A stretch of DNA of 64,000 nt from Enoplosus armatus (taxonomy: Eukaryota > Chordata > Actinopteri > Centrarchiformes > Enoplosidae), in the NCBI RefSeq assembly GCF_043641665.1, contig NC_092203.1, positions 7,176,067 to 7,240,066 on the forward strand. Reading direction: 5' to 3'. Made by a program: the position numbers and the translations under genes. The notes under the pieces are model-generated. The model did no database searches, was not told the origin of the DNA, and saw nothing but the letters and a program-made list of their open reading frames with translations. This document shows positions 17,169 to 31,248 of this stretch, one piece after another (position 1 is the first letter of the stretch; each line of letters opens with the position of its first letter).

Positions 17169-20100
17169 CATTCACGCCCACAGACCCAAACACATTCTCT
17201 CATGAATGCCAAGAGATTTTTAAAAGCGAGAATTGGCTGATTTTCCCCTCATTAGCGGAAAATTTTGCCTCATCCTGAGATTTATTAAAGCTTTTACATC
17301 TGAGAGCAGGACGCTGGGGGTGTGTGCATAGAAATATAATGATGTCATTGATCTCGTGGCTCATTTTCCCTCTGCTACGTCTGCAAGTTGGATGTTCATG
17401 AAGGCGTTTGCTTGTTTCTAGAAGCAAACCCTTCGGCTGACAATGGAATCTGATTCTGCATGATATCATTATTATATGTCCAGGCACAGCTGGTGGCGTG
17501 GTACAGACACATTTTTCTCCTCATTATCACAATGTAAACATTCCTAACAGCTCAGAGGAGTTAGCCGAGGAAAGAAGATGAGAGGAAAACTAAAGAGCTT
17601 GATGTTTCCTTTAAATTTATCAGTTTTGCAACAGCGGATCTGAAATTCCTGGTCTATATTTTGTTGAGCTGGAGGTCAGCTGCAGCCTTTGCTGTCAAAC
17701 ATCCAGCGCAGTCAAGGATGTCAGCACAGCCTTAATTTACCAGTCTCTCCAGGCATTCAAGGAATTCTGGACCACATGTTGTTTTGTCTAAAGGACGTGA
17801 ATACTCTCAGTGAGAACGCTCATTTTGGCAAAACACAAATGTTATCGTTATGAAAAGGGATGTTGAATATGACCCATGACTGAAGGTATTATTAAATGAC
17901 TTTTTGAAACATCAAAGAGTTTAAAGGAGTAGTTTCCTCGCGCCATTTTTGAGGAAGTTGCAGGTTTGATTTGTTTTTTTCCCCCAACATCTAGTTTTAT
18001 GAAGGCACGGTGGTGTTGTGACTAAGACGAGCTAGAGGCCTTGCGTTCAAGCCCTGTTTGTCTTGAGAAAGTTGTTGAATCTCTTCAAATCTCCTGGATT
18101 GCTGAGCCTGACCTTTGACCCTGCTGCGGGTTGGCAGCGAGTGAATCCAATTTCCCAACAGGGATCAACTGACTATGAGATTTGTTTTATCGCAGTCGTT
18201 TGCAAAATTGATTTGGAGTCCATATCTCATGTCTCAGCAACCAAACCCGCACTTAATGTGGATGGTGATTTGTCAGATGTGGTCCCAAACCCGCAGCATT
18301 GCAAATAAATTCTTCTTTTCTGGTCTGAGTCCTCGTCAGGACCTTCAGGAGTTTGAACCCCGCGTGGAGGAATGAGCCCTGATCGCCGCCAAGATCTACT
18401 CAGCCTCCTGAATGTCCCAGCATGCCTTTCCAGCGCTGTGTTTTTTTAAATGAACAAGGCCTTTTTGTGTGTCCAAAACAGGAAGTCTGGCTGCACTTTA
18501 CTTCCTCTCACGCTGTATCAGAAATGAGTGATAAATTACTGCTTTTGGTAGTTTCAGAATCAGCTTGTATGACATTTAAACACCATTTTTAAATGTCACA
18601 GGATGTAAAATCTATAAAAATAGTGCACAGCATCCAGTTAGAGGATGTTTTTTAGAGCTGATAAGAAGGAGGACGTTGTGCATGTTTCATTAAAGGTTTT
18701 GCTGACATATTCATTTGGTGCAACTCATACTGTCAAATCATGTAATAACATGTCCAAATGATGTAAAATGTCCTTCAAAATAAGCAGCATTTACTACCCA
18801 ACAGTCTCTTGATACAAGCAGTGACTGTCGTTCTGTCCCCATCATGTGTGGCTCAAGTCAGTGCGGTCTATATGCTGTCTCCATGGCAACGGAGAGGCAA
18901 GTCTCGCCATGGATACGCGGCCTGAAAATGATGTGAAGCCTGTCGCCGTTTGATACTCGCTGCTGAACAATAAATGTATCTCACCTGATGTGTTCATCCG
19001 GAGAGCGTCGATGCTCCCTCATCAGGGCCTGCGGGGAAGCTAATGTGGAAACTCGCTCTGCAGCAACAACAAGATGCTTTCCGCTCACTTTGTATGCAAA
19101 ATGTGCAGCCTGCTGTTTGTTAAGTCTACAATGCAGTCGAAATTAGCCCGCTGTTATCACTGGGAAAGTGTGGGACATACTGTGCGTGCCGTGGTGCATG
19201 TTTTAGTTCAGTCACAAAAGAGATGACTTAACTGTCACGGGCTACAGTGATTGCTGTACTTACAAAGCAAAAAGACTTCCCAGACTGTGACTCACTGATA
19301 GTGTCTGAGCAATTTGGGTCAACACCCAATCAATAAAGATAACGAGACCTGATTAACTTACGGTGCACATGGTAATCTCTGTATATATAAAAGTACAGTC
19401 AGTGTCTATTGTCTAGGCTGTTTATCTTGGGAGATTAAAACAGAGTTCATGTGTACGTGAGCCCACAGATTAATGCTGGATATGTCTTAATGTTTGCAAC
19501 ACAAGAGGAAATCATAACAGCCTTCTGGTTCTAATTTTGAAAGAGTTCTGGATAAAGAGACCAGCTTTCAAGGCCTCTGCAGGTTCTGTCCTCCAAAACA
19601 AGACCCACTGGATTAATTCTGCTGCTGCCGCTGCACAAGGAAGTCAAAGAGCTGATTGCTCTTCCTGTTTTCGGGTGCGAGTCTTTGGCTGAGCTGCCCT
19701 CCTTTCTGCCAAGTTTCCTCCATCTGAGTATCAAAGGTGAAACCGCGTTGTTCTGAGGTCTGGATTAGTGAATTATGGGGGTTTGTTTATAGCGGTAGAG
19801 AGTTCCCATGAAAACAAGCCGAAGAGACAAAATGTGAAGAGGTTACACACGACTGGAGACGGAGAACCAATGAGAAATGAGAGAGGACTAATGAGGATCC
19901 ATGTGGCTGCACACAGACGCTGATATGCGAAGCACACATGCTAATGCTGCTTTGCTTGTACTGTAAATCAGCAGATAGGACAAGCTGATGTAATTCCCCA
20001 AAACGCTCGTTTTAAAGATTTGAGCCGTTGCTGGGTGAATAGAATCCCAGATGCCTGAGTGCCCCTCCGTCTTCGCAGGGGGAAACAGCCGGTCCCTGTG

Positions 20101-23100
20101 TCTTTTTGTCCGTTGAGGCCCCCTCCTTACATAAAGGCTTTAGTCAGACGTGTGCCTGCATTCCCTCGCCCCCCACCTCCACCATCCCAATCCAAGTTCA
20201 ACTGGACTCCTGCCCAGATGCGCACCAACTCGCCCTCTTTGTCTGCAGATCTGGCACATGACCCGCTCTGGCAACTGGCACCGCGGGCAGAGCTCCAAAC
20301 GCCACCCACGGCCCTATTATTCCCTGTGCCCCATTTTGCCCCCTAAAAAACTCCCTGCGCCCCAGCGTAGGCACGGCGCCAAGGCGGGCAACAACAACAA
20401 CAACAATGGCGTCAGTGCTTATGTGTAATGAGTACGCAGTAACCGCTTCACTGAGAGCCTCGGCGGGCACGCTTTGGCACAGCGTTGTTGTTGTCTCGAT
20501 TGTCTCAGCATGGCGGAATTAAGACAAATTTTCTTTTGAAATGATAATAATATCTTGATGGCGGTCACCATGTCTTTATTATCTTTGCCTTTGCACTAAA
20601 ACATGACATACGTACTATATATCATATTTGCAAAGATGAGTAGAGATCTGCAATTAGATGAATAACCAGGTGTGCAGGATTTTGTTCAAACCTGCCCTTA
20701 AGCACATTTTTCAAACCCACTGTTTGACACTCACAAAATAGGGCACCACATAACCAAAACCAAAACCACTTGATCCAAAAAAAGCACCAAAAAATCCCAG
20801 AGATAAACACCTTTTACCGCAAACAACAACAGCTGTCGAAGCCTCAGGTTGAAATGTCGATCAAACGCCATCACAGCAGCTCGTCCTCTCCAGAAAAGCT
20901 GATTTGTTTCACTTTCTGATAAGAGCCAATTCTGAAATTGTTGTTTTTGTCGTGGCCTGGATGGATGTAGGCAGTGTGTTCAATAAAACACCACATCAGA
21001 GAAGAAGTGAAAAACCCAGATACAGGCCTCATCTTCTGAAATAGCTCTCGTCAGAATGTAAATGTTTAGATTGGCACGAGGGGGAAACTGAGATTTCATC
21101 CCATCTGTTTCACAATAGATTAGCATTCCGATGTAGTTCGGACCTTGCTGGATGTAGGCGGGAATAACTGATGTGGGAGAAGAGGGAATGTCAGCTGTGA
21201 GCTAGAGCGCCCCCGCCATGCCCAGAAAAACAAATCAATGAACAAGAGAGATAATGGTTGGATGATATTTCCCCTAAAGGCTGCTTTAAGGCCTTCATGT
21301 CTGTGCAGGTAAGCACAGAAATATTTAATTTCTCTAGTTTTTGATTCGCTCAAAAGCAGCTGAATAAGCCTAAAATGCTGCAAGTATGAGGATGTGTAAA
21401 ATGAAACTTGCTCTATTCCTGCAGCCAAAATATTCACCAGCGAAGGGCCAACTGAGTGAATCCCAGCTCAATCTCCCCCTTGTTTTCATTTGATTAAGGG
21501 GGAGTATTTCTCCACGCTGCGGCTTGTTATGAGCATCATTTGGCCCCCAGCTCCGATGAGAAATTTGAGACAAAATAGCAGAGGATTAACATGAGAAACA
21601 GAGTGAAAGAGGGCTGCCACAGTCCCAAAGAATCCTCCTCTCCTCCTTCATCCACCCTCCCCCAGCTTCTCCTTCTCAGAGGTCAGAGCGGGGTTACTTC
21701 CCAGAAACAGGCCCACCCTCGATCTCTCTCTTTCCATAACAAATCTTCCCAAACACAAGAGCACTTGTGGCCCGAGGAGCCACGTAACTTTGTCCCTGAC
21801 AATAATACAGCTACAGCCTGTTGAAAGCGTATGTGAGGAGTGATATGTGTCGTCTACTGCCTGCAGTGTTTCTTAGTCTGTGTGAGGTCCCCTCGTCCTT
21901 TTGGCATCTTAAACAAAACTCCCTGAGATTTGCGTCAGCTCTGAGTACGACTCAAGCAACCTCGTAGTGAGAAAGTACTTCTAAATTGTTTCTTTAAAGA
22001 CACATTTTGGTGGGTGAACACTGACAAAATCCATCCCAAAAAACATAGACAGCATGTCATGTGGTGCTAGAGGCTTGGTGACGTATGGACTACAAGAGGT
22101 AGTGAGCTACTGTAGCTAGGGAGCTAACCGCTAACTTGCAGTTATTTTCTCTGTATTGTGCCGTTTACTACCTGAGGCATTTTGTTCAACTTTTCATTCG
22201 ATAAAGATAAAATAGCATCCTCCATTTTGGACTCTCTGTTCCCTCAAAGGTCAAATGTCACACGAAATAGTGTGATTCCACTCAAACGGACAATAGCGCT
22301 GCCCCCTCTTTTGTTTAATGTGGCCACTGTTTCGGGTACCAACACAGAGGGCCTGGGAAATAAACACTAGGACGTGCTGCAATAAGTTGAACCAGGATCA
22401 TTGCACAACGTAATGCGATGTCATCCAGCAAGGAGCTGCGTTAGCCGATTGCTTAGTAACGTCAAAGTGTTGAAATAGTCTCTTATTATGACAAACCGCT
22501 CTGCAGTGTTTTGGTGTCTGATAATCCTTCAAGGACTTACTGTGCTACTCAAACTGGACTTCTTGGATTGTTTTTCATTGCCTTACCTTACTTGAAACAA
22601 CACGCCCCTCTTCTATTGTTTTAAACACAGGAATGTTGAATACCCAGCAAGCCGATTTCAGTTGCATTCTGGCACTGGAGGACTAAATGCGGCTCTGGCC
22701 CAGATATGGCCCCTGGATTTGGATCAGATTTGAACAGGTGTAGACTGGGACTGGATATGTAAGCAGTGTGCCTGTCTGAGGCTTGCACGGTTCAGATACT
22801 GTATGTGTACTTTATTCATCTGTATCCTGATCTATCTGCATAAGTCCTACTAATACTCTGACTTTACCTGAACTGTTGCATCCCGTAGGCAAAACTAGGG
22901 ACGTTAATGCTGCTTGAAGTAAATACTTTCCATGTTCCATGTTCAGTTAAGTCGTTAAGATTTAACCAAACAAAGTGGTTTTATGAGTGTAACTTTGATG
23001 TCATGTGGTCTCGCTAAGGGAACAATGATAAACACCTCGGGAAGTCTGTTGACATTGTCACGGTAATTGGAGACAAAAATAAGAGCAGCTTTCAACAGCC

Positions 23101-23984
23101 TCGAGCTAAAGTGGGCAAACTCAAAAGGTAAAAACATGGTCTTTAAACAGCAGAGTGGATGTGCAACCATTTTAACAGATTTACGTTACATTTACATTCC
23201 ATCAAGCTGACAGGGTGATGCGATTAGATAGCGGTCAATTCAAGCCACAAGTTTCCCTACAATGCAGTCTCTTTCAGCTTGTCAGCATCTGATATGGAAA
23301 CAAGAGGCTAATGTATGGGCCTGGCAGCCTCTCGCATTCCTGCATCCAGCAGACACGTCGCCCCTTACACAACCCGTAGCCATTAGAAGCTAATCAATTT
23401 GCACAGTGACGGTAACAGCGCTGCTAAATGGATTCTCTCCTTTGCACATCTATGTCATATCAGGGCTCAGCAGCAGGAGCGCTTGGTTGCCAGACGCGTG
23501 AAATGGTTTAGTTGGATTGTAAGGCCGGGCTCTGTGCCGATAAATAGGACAACTGGTGCTTCTAGCTACAGCAAGGCTGCATGTCGGGAAGCTCTCTGCA
23601 CAGCGACGGCTTACTTTTTTCCTCATTGCTTTCAATAGAAGGGACATGCTGATGCATGTTCCTGACAGCAGCAAGAGCTTAGGATGCTTTTATGCTTAAG
23701 TAGATTTTAACTGTTAGCTTAAGAGCCTAACGTTTGATGTTTTCACCCAAATTGACTGATTGGCAGCTCAACCTTGCCTTCAAGCTAAAGATGAAGCCTC
23801 ATTGTGATGCAGAATTTGCTGTAAAGTGTTATTTTAATGATGAACTGTTTTGTTGTTTTGGTTGTGCTGAGTTTTGTCAAGTGATACCTGCGGCGCATGC
23901 TAACTGAACCCAATCAAGAATAGGCATGTATCTTAATTGGCATTGACTTCCCCAGCACCCACCAAGACTGTCAAAGAAAACACA

Positions 23985-24008
23985 ACACACACACACACAC
24001 ACACACAC
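23985..24008 (+). repeat. (AC)n microsatellite
   Basis: About 12 AC units. Confidence 0.95.
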
Positions 24009-24419
24009 TAATCCACCCTGACAAGATACTGATCAGATAGAGGAGAGTGTTGCCAGATTCTCCAGATAGACATGCAGGACCTGTCAGACTCATGCAGAGT
24101 GTATGTGTGTGTGAGTCCTCAGGCTGGATCTTATATAACGCACGACAGACAGAGAGACAGACAGTCACAAAGATGGGGTTTGAGGCACCTCGGGGACATA
24201 CAATCCATCCTTTCTGCTTCCTGCTGCTGTCAAAGCCGGATTTGACATAATTTACCTACATTTTAAGCATTTATCTGTCACCCAGTGAAATGTATGCTGA
24301 GTTAGCAGGCAGGGGTCCCAGCAAGGACACAAAGAAGTGCTAGGAAAACATGTCCGACTCTAGAGGAGCTACTGTGACTTCCATTTTACTGACGTAGAAG
24401 TAAAATTACTCCTTACATT

Positions 24420-24500
24420 AAAGGAGCAGTCATTTTAGAAAATATGCTGAGAGTCAGATGAAAAGATTGATACCACTCTTATTTTTTATGTATAAACTAC
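24420..24500 (+). repeat. Terminal fragment of the foldback MITE-like family
   Basis: 'aaaatatgctgagagtcagatgaaaagattgataccactctt' parallels, inverted, the right end at 16850-16920 ('agagtggtgtcaatcttctcatctaaat'). It is an isolated, decayed end. Confidence 0.5.
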
Positions 24501-26922
24501 AACACAAAACAAACTGCTTCAGCTAGTAACTGTCACTTCCACTTTTTAAAAGCAAGGTGCTGCAGTTCTGCTGTAAGTCTCTGCAACAGTAAATCAAGAA
24601 GTTTATAGGTGGTTAATCTGGGTAGCCACAGTATTTATATCTCCTCTTCCCTTTTTTAAATATACAGTCTGTGATCAACAGCAAATTAAAGTGCTGAAAC
24701 CCCACTATTAGATCTGCTTCTTGGTGACAAACTGCACCCTGCAATCCATTGTCTGTGATTTTGATGCAAACAGATGATCCTATAGCTAAACTTGACTTTT
24801 ACACCATTTAAACAGCTTATTTTTCCTCTTAACACAAAGTGAAAGTGGTCAAATGTGTTCCAAGTCATGGTACAGTATGTGCTGCATAATGATGGACATT
24901 TAACACCTTACAAATGCCTTCATTGTGGCAGTTTTACGACATCTCATTCAGCAGGTTGCAGCATTTATTGAATTTGGCTGAAGGTTGTAATCTGTAAATA
25001 AAGCAGCTATACATGAGTGGGAGTGGACGAACCTCAGAGGAATTGAAAACTCGTGGTTAAAAGGTCGCAGGAAAGAGGATCTCCTCGTAGACAAAAGGAG
25101 AGCAACCTGTTTTCATGGGAACTGGAGCAGCGGTGGGCATGTTCTGTTTTGTTTGCTGGGCCTGGGGAGCATTGTCAAAACCACTGTGTAAACTTCCTCT
25201 AAATCTGAAATGATACTGGGATCTGGTTTACATTTAAACAGAACCACAGCTGGGTACAAAGCAAAGTTTTTAAGGGTGTTTCCTGAGATCACATTTTGGA
25301 GAGTTTCATGCCTTCAACTCATTTAAAATCTCCTAATATAACCTCTAAAAATCCATGTGTACCAGTGACAAGTTGTTTTTCATTCCTGAAAGAGGTATGT
25401 ATTTATGTTTCCAACAACAGCGAGTCCCCCTCTGTTATGAAAATGTTGATCCAGGATTATAGCTCATCTCTCTGTCGGCCCATATCATCGGCCACCGGCA
25501 GTCATTTTAATAAACATACAAAGGAAGCAGCGGAGAATTAACTTCACCACATGAACAGATTGCAGACTTAAGTAAGACTCTCCTCCATTTATCAACACTG
25601 CGTTGTCATGGAAATACTCGCCGGGGCCAATAGTGAGCAGATGGCTCGAGAAATCGATGGCTACGACTCAAACTAGCTGATCCGCTGATTTGCTTCAGAC
25701 CCAGAGGGAGAGTGTTTGGACTCGCTCTCAGCTTGTGTTTCACCGGCCATGTGTCCATGCCGTGTAATATAGGGGACAAACATGCACAGGCCTGCCACTA
25801 TAAGCCCCGAGCAAGAGTTTGTTATCTTCTGACTCCTTCTGGCTCAGACAAGTCAGACATTCCTAGTTATGTAAAGAGTGGGTGTGACTCGCCTGTTGGC
25901 AGATTTCAAGCTAAGTCAAACTTAAATTAAAGGTCATGGTTGCTAAGAAATCTCTGTATATATCGTTTTATACTTACTGTATTAAGTATGTACAATTACC
26001 AAAAGGATGAAATTTCAACTGCTTGGTTATATAACTTAAATTTCAGCGACCACAAATGCAGTTAGCCGACTTGGAGGCTGTCGTTAGCCTCTTAGCTACA
26101 TCTGTGATCTTAGCAGTTTTCACAGCCTGGTTATTTACCAGGGAGAGAGACAGCTAATGCTAGCCAAACCCCCTCCTTTATAAAGTAACATCTCGCTGGG
26201 CTAACTAGTTTCCTTGTTCTTAGTGGAGGCTAGTTCGGCCTGCTTGTTAGCTTCTACTTTGCTACCCCCAAAATGTTCAATGTTGAAAAGAGGCAGACGG
26301 CTTAAATCGCTAACAGTTATATATGATATGATGTGTTACGTGTATTTTTTCTTTATTATATTTCATCCACAAAAAGTGAGACGAATTTAAATTAAAAGTG
26401 ACTTTAAGGTGAAAGGTTCAGTAAGAGAATCTGAATTTAGAATGACCTGCCAATGAAAATCAAGCAAGGTAATCCACTGTCTTCTGCTAAAATGGCTTTT
26501 TTTAATACAAGCTTATATAATCTCCTCTTAACTGCCCATCACAAATTCTGCTTATTTTGTTTCACTGTTTATCATTTTTCCCTGAAGCACTGTGGGACTT
26601 TTATTTTGAAATCTGCTACACAAATAAAGATTAATCTCATTGTTTTCCTCTTTGTTTTCCTTTCACAGCCCTGCCTCTGTATTAATGTGATTATTAATAT
26701 CAATAGAGCCAGAGACGCTGAGAAAACAGTCAGTCAGACCGACAGTCTGCCCTTAATGCAACTGTCCAATATTACCCATAATCCACCGATGCATCTGTGG
26801 AGACCAGTCCAGTTGTCATGCTTAGAAGCAGCCAATCAGACCTCGTCTTATGTAATCCCTGCATCCATCTAGCAGCACAGTGAAGGCAGACAAATTGTGG
26901 AGGAGTGGTTAGCATGTGGCAG

Positions 26923-26953
<31 letters not shown>

Positions 26954-26976
26954 GCACGCACGCACACGCACACGCA

Positions 26977-27008
<32 letters not shown>

Positions 27009-27017
27009 CACACACAC
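26923..27017 (+). repeat. Compound (CA)n-(CACG)n-(CA)n microsatellite
   Basis: A CA run, then alternating CGCA/CACG units, then a CA run. The 95-base purine-pyrimidine alternation could favour Z-DNA. Confidence 0.95.
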
Positions 27018-27116
27018 TCCTGTCATTTTACCTTTGAAGCGATCTTCAACTAGACTGTTTGCCATTGTCCCTCAAGACACATTTTTCTTTTCCTTTGTCC
27101 GTCCGTCTTTCAGCCC

Positions 27117-27120
<4 letters not shown>

Positions 27121-27170
<50 letters not shown>
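27121..27170 (+). repeat. (AC)25 microsatellite
   Basis: Fifty uninterrupted bases of AC, 103 bases after the compound repeat. Confidence 0.95.
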
Positions 27171-27173
<3 letters not shown>

Positions 27174-28319
27174 CAGTCCATGCAGACCAGCCATAATTGC
27201 AAACATTCCTCCTCCCCGAGCCAGTGTCTCCTGTTGTGCATTCCTCAGACATTAGACCGAGCCGCTACAGCAGATGGGAATTACTGTAACCGCGTCTGTT
27301 ACACTTATGTCATCACACACATTGTATGTGAATTAAGAGTGACGTATAAATCTCTGGATGTTTGGGATGTTATGAATGACGACTGTGTTTCGTTGACTCT
27401 GTGAGGCACTGGGCATGTGCAGTATGATGATATGTGGAAAGTAACACTTCTATTTATTATACAGCAGGGGGATTACGGCAGTAAAATTGTTTAATAGATT
27501 TTCTGGCCACAGTGAATGTGAAGCCCATTTTCCAGCATGCTCTCAACCCCTACTCTAAATCTTTAAATATGTTTACATGCTGAGCAGAGAGTCATCACGT
27601 GGCTTTTCCTGCCTCTAAATGCCTCCTTTTCTTTGAGGTTGTATCACACTTACATTGATATCCATTATGTCTTTTTTTCCCCATCATTTTATACATTTCC
27701 CTGTATTTCTGCACGACATATTTGGTGTCTCTGGAAGCCTCTGCGTCATTACAGGAATGAAATAAAACCTTTGTTCTGTCCACTGTCCATGCTACACTGA
27801 GCGGTGGTCAGTCAGTATCCCCCCTCCCCTACAGCCGAGGCCCCCTCACTCCTCACTTTTTAAATACGCTGGGCGGGAGTTTCTAGCAGAATTTGAATAT
27901 GTAGTGACCCTCTAAGACTAAATATAAGACATCAGCGAAATCCAGCTAGCTTCAACTTCACTCTTGGAAACCGTCCTAATGGCACCGCAACAGGAAGTAG
28001 CCTTTAAAACTGTAATGTGCAACATCTTATCTTGAGATAGGAAGTGCACTGTCATTCCCGCCTTCGTGCCCTTCCATAGATAATGCTTCCCAACAGTCTC
28101 TCTTCTTGATGCTTTTCTCTTATTGTAGCTTTTAACCACAGAGTTGGTCCTCTGGACAGCCGCTGAAGGGGGAGAGAAAGTTTTTCATCTTGTAGCAGCT
28201 GTGGCTCACCCCTGTGCCCCTTCAAACCATCACCCACCTCCCCTCCTACCTCCCGTCAGCTCCTTTCTGCCCGTTGTTCTTTTTTCCCTGTCTCTTCTGT
28301 ACAGTATTAACACACCCGT

Positions 28320-28570
28320 GGCGGGGATAGCCAGGCGTGCCATTGTCTGATTGGGGGGCACCGTTGGCCGCGGACAACAGCCGACCAATAAGAGAACCCC
28401 CCTGCTGCGACAGCTGTCGTGCTGTTTCACTGATCTGTGGGCATTCCTGCTCATTAGCAGGCTTTGTTGTTCCTTCTGAGTGTATGTGTGTGTGCGTGCG
28501 GGTAGCGGGTGATGAATTGACTGTGGCAGGTAAAGTAAGAGGACGAAAATGAATATGCATGAGACTCCCC
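28320..28570. promoter_or_regulatory. Candidate regulatory cluster in the gene-poor interval
   Basis: Inverted CCAAT boxes: ATTGG at 28350-28354 and CCAAT at 28385-28389. A 12-base palindrome with an E-box, CGACAGCTGTCG (28409-28420), and a POU-like ATATGCATGAG near 28552 follow. The block is GC-richer than its surroundings and not a repeat seen elsewhere here. This is motif reading only. Confidence 0.3.
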
Positions 28571-30429
28571 GGACAGCCAGAAAAAGAATGTGTGAGGGCA
28601 TCTTTGTGGCTGAAAACAAGTCGCCTGTTTGTGCACAGCAGGTGCACCGAGAATAGACGTATCAACGCCTTTTCACTGTTGGAAGTGTCACTGCTATGAG
28701 ACTCCACCTGGGGTCAGAGGTCTGTTCTCTTGTTTTTGTGGCGTGGGCGTCGAAAAATGAGCCTTTTCCTTTTGGGACGTCCCCGTGGAACACACACAGG
28801 CTCAAATCTGTCCCTCTTACCTCATTTTTTGCTTCTTGCCAAGTGCCAGAATGCAACCATATTTGGACACAAATGGACTCCCATTCTCTGTGCAGGAATT
28901 TCCCAATCTGGCTCCTTATCTCTGGTAATCGAAGCTATGATAACAGACACTTCGGGCTCAGAAGTGCATCTTTCAGGGAAGAGAAAGTGAGAAATAAATG
29001 GTGACACATTTCTTCTCCACATAGCTCCCAGAAACTCCAAGCAATGCTAGATATGTGTTTATCCGCCTGCAGAAAGGAGGAACTCTCATTAAGATCTCAT
29101 GTATTCTTTTACTCGATGCTGAACTCGAATCATCTTTCACACACTTTTAATGTAAAGGAGAGATTATAGCTAAAGTAAAAAGAAAACCAGCGGTATTCAG
29201 AGAAAGTATTTGTTGCAACACATAATCCACCTCAAACTGAGCTGGGTTTTGGATTTGCACACCATTTTTAGAGCAGGTATAATGACTTTCTAGCATGAGG
29301 TCAGCTCTAAAGAATGTGGGCCGTCCCTTCCTCTGTTACACTGAAACCAGTCAGATAACCTTCCCATTACAAGCAAGGACAATATGTTACCACATCAAGA
29401 GGGATTTTTTCTCTCTCCACCACGCGTCCCTGAGCTGAAGAACCACAGTTTTTGGTACAGAGAGCAGTCATTGTTTCAGGAATGTGGGAGGGATGGTGTG
29501 TTTATTAAGGCGAGGACAGCTGCCTGAGAAGTCACCCAGCAGCATCTAACTTTGTGCTAGAACAGGGAGTCTGTTCTCCATCCATACATATATATATATC
29601 ACCATGTAACTGTTCTGCTGCCATATATTCGCTGTTTTGAATATCATTAGAAAGAAAGAAAAGGGAAGAAATACACCTCCAAAATGTGTACAGTTTTCAC
29701 AGTAATATGTCACCCTGTTTGTTGTCAATGTGTGGGCGCTTTAACAATCCAGGTAGTTTCAATGCTGCTGTGTTTTGCAGGGCTGCTTAATAGGCAGCAA
29801 ATCAAAAAAGCTGCTTGGCACTGAGCTGTGGTTGTTTTGTTTTAATTGGCTCACGGTCAAAGAGCATGCTCAGCAACCCGAGGGACAAACACTAAGACCA
29901 AACAAGGTGTCGCGACTGTATAACTGAGTCAAGTGTAATATTACACTGCATGCTCAACAGGTTACCTGGAGTTAGCACTGATACTCTGGGTCTGTTTTTT
30001 CTCTGAAGTTCAGTGCATCATGGGAGTTACATGTTTTTACAGAAGTCCTGTGCCTCATCTTTCTTCTTCTTCATCTTACTTGTTGACTTCCTATTTCACA
30101 GCACTTCATTTCTCAGAAGATGATCCTTGTATATTATCTGCACTGTTATCTGAAATTAGTATCTTGGCCTCCTTCATGATGGATTTCTACTGGCACAAAA
30201 ACCCAAATTCTACTGCAGATCTTTTATGTTTTAAGCATGTTTTGTTATGAAACTCCACTGCAGCACCAGACAACAAAATGGGCTCAGAAACAATAACAGT
30301 GAGGAAGAGGACGACGAAGAGGTTCGGATAGAGAACTGAGAGTGACCTTTCTCCTACCTAAACCATCTACACTTCTGCATTAATTCTTGCTGAAGAGGAA
30401 GTGGGAACGCTGACTTCCTGCTTCATGCA

Positions 30430-30610
30430 GAGGTGGGTGGGTGAGGGGGCGGGGCCTTATGTACCTCCAGTCCTTACCCAGAATCCCTAGTGCGAACTCG
30501 AGCAGCAGAAAGACAGGAAGTGTGACCCAGGCTTGATAACAGCGGGGGCGGCTATTTCTGAAAACGGCGAGCACAGAGCAGACAAGGAGGTGTCTGTTCG
30601 GTTTCCTGTT
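30430..30610. promoter_or_regulatory. GC-box/ETS-rich patch
   Basis: Contains GGGGGCGGGGCC (Sp1/KLF type, near 30447), ACAGGAAGTG (ETS type, near 30513) and a second GGGGGCGG, close together in otherwise AT-leaning DNA. It could be a distal element or the promoter of an unannotated non-coding RNA. No transcript structure is evident. Confidence 0.25.
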
Positions 30611-31248
30611 GGTTGTTTTGTCAGATGTGAGCGACTGAATGTGTCTTTATGTGTCAAAATGAACTGTTTGTGCTCTGAGGTCGCCACACCGAATCAGTGA
30701 CAGACAAAGAAAGCTCTACATGAGCTCAGAGATGACTTTGGATGTGTGTTTTTGCAGTTCAAAGTCACCCAGGAGTGCTCCAAATCATTATTTCTTCCCA
30801 ACCTGTACAATTACAAGAATTGAAATAATAATTAAAAAAGAATACAGCTCGGTATCAAGCTATCAGAGGCCAGAAATGTGTCTCCAGGCCTCAAAATGGC
30901 TGACCTGATTGCCTCCAGTTATTGTTATTCAGCTTTTGTAGCAGGCAAGCCAAGCTTTAAAGGCTGCTGCTGCTGCTGACTCCACATCAGTCTTGGTTTG
31001 ATAAAAACCTGATGTGGAATTTTGGCCCTTGCCGCCTCTTTCCTTCCTTTTTTCTTCCCTGGGATGCCAAATAAGGCCAGTTTGCCACATCTGCTGAAAT
31101 TCGAGGTCTGCATTGTAGCTGTCGCTCAGAGTTTCGGCATCTCGCTCTGACTAAAAGAACGAGAGGAAGAAAAAAAGTGTGATGTTTGTGTGTTTGCCCT
31201 GCTGACTTGATCCCCTTCTCTTACTATGAAATGCATGACATCATGTGG

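Larger units (their letters stand above)
16926..24414. other. Gene-poor interval, part 2
   Basis: No coding exon recognised. It holds (CA)n repeats at 17132-17165 and 23985-24008. A C-rich patch lies at 20090-20360. Stretches at 21230-21600 and 23160-23700 look like unique, non-repetitive sequence with several homeodomain-type TAAT motifs. These could be conserved non-coding elements, but conservation cannot be judged from one sequence. Confidence 0.4.

Noticed and set aside
18005..18060. tRNA-like boxes ('ggtgttgtgactaaga' and 'gcgttcaagccctg')
   Set aside because: Box spacing is loose and no cloverleaf arms pair; at most a decayed SINE head, so no tRNA gene is called.
20059..20470. Overlapping GC-rich frames of 60-95 codons on both strands
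   Set aside because: Proline-rich low complexity, no homology, and frames on both strands at once indicate composition bias.
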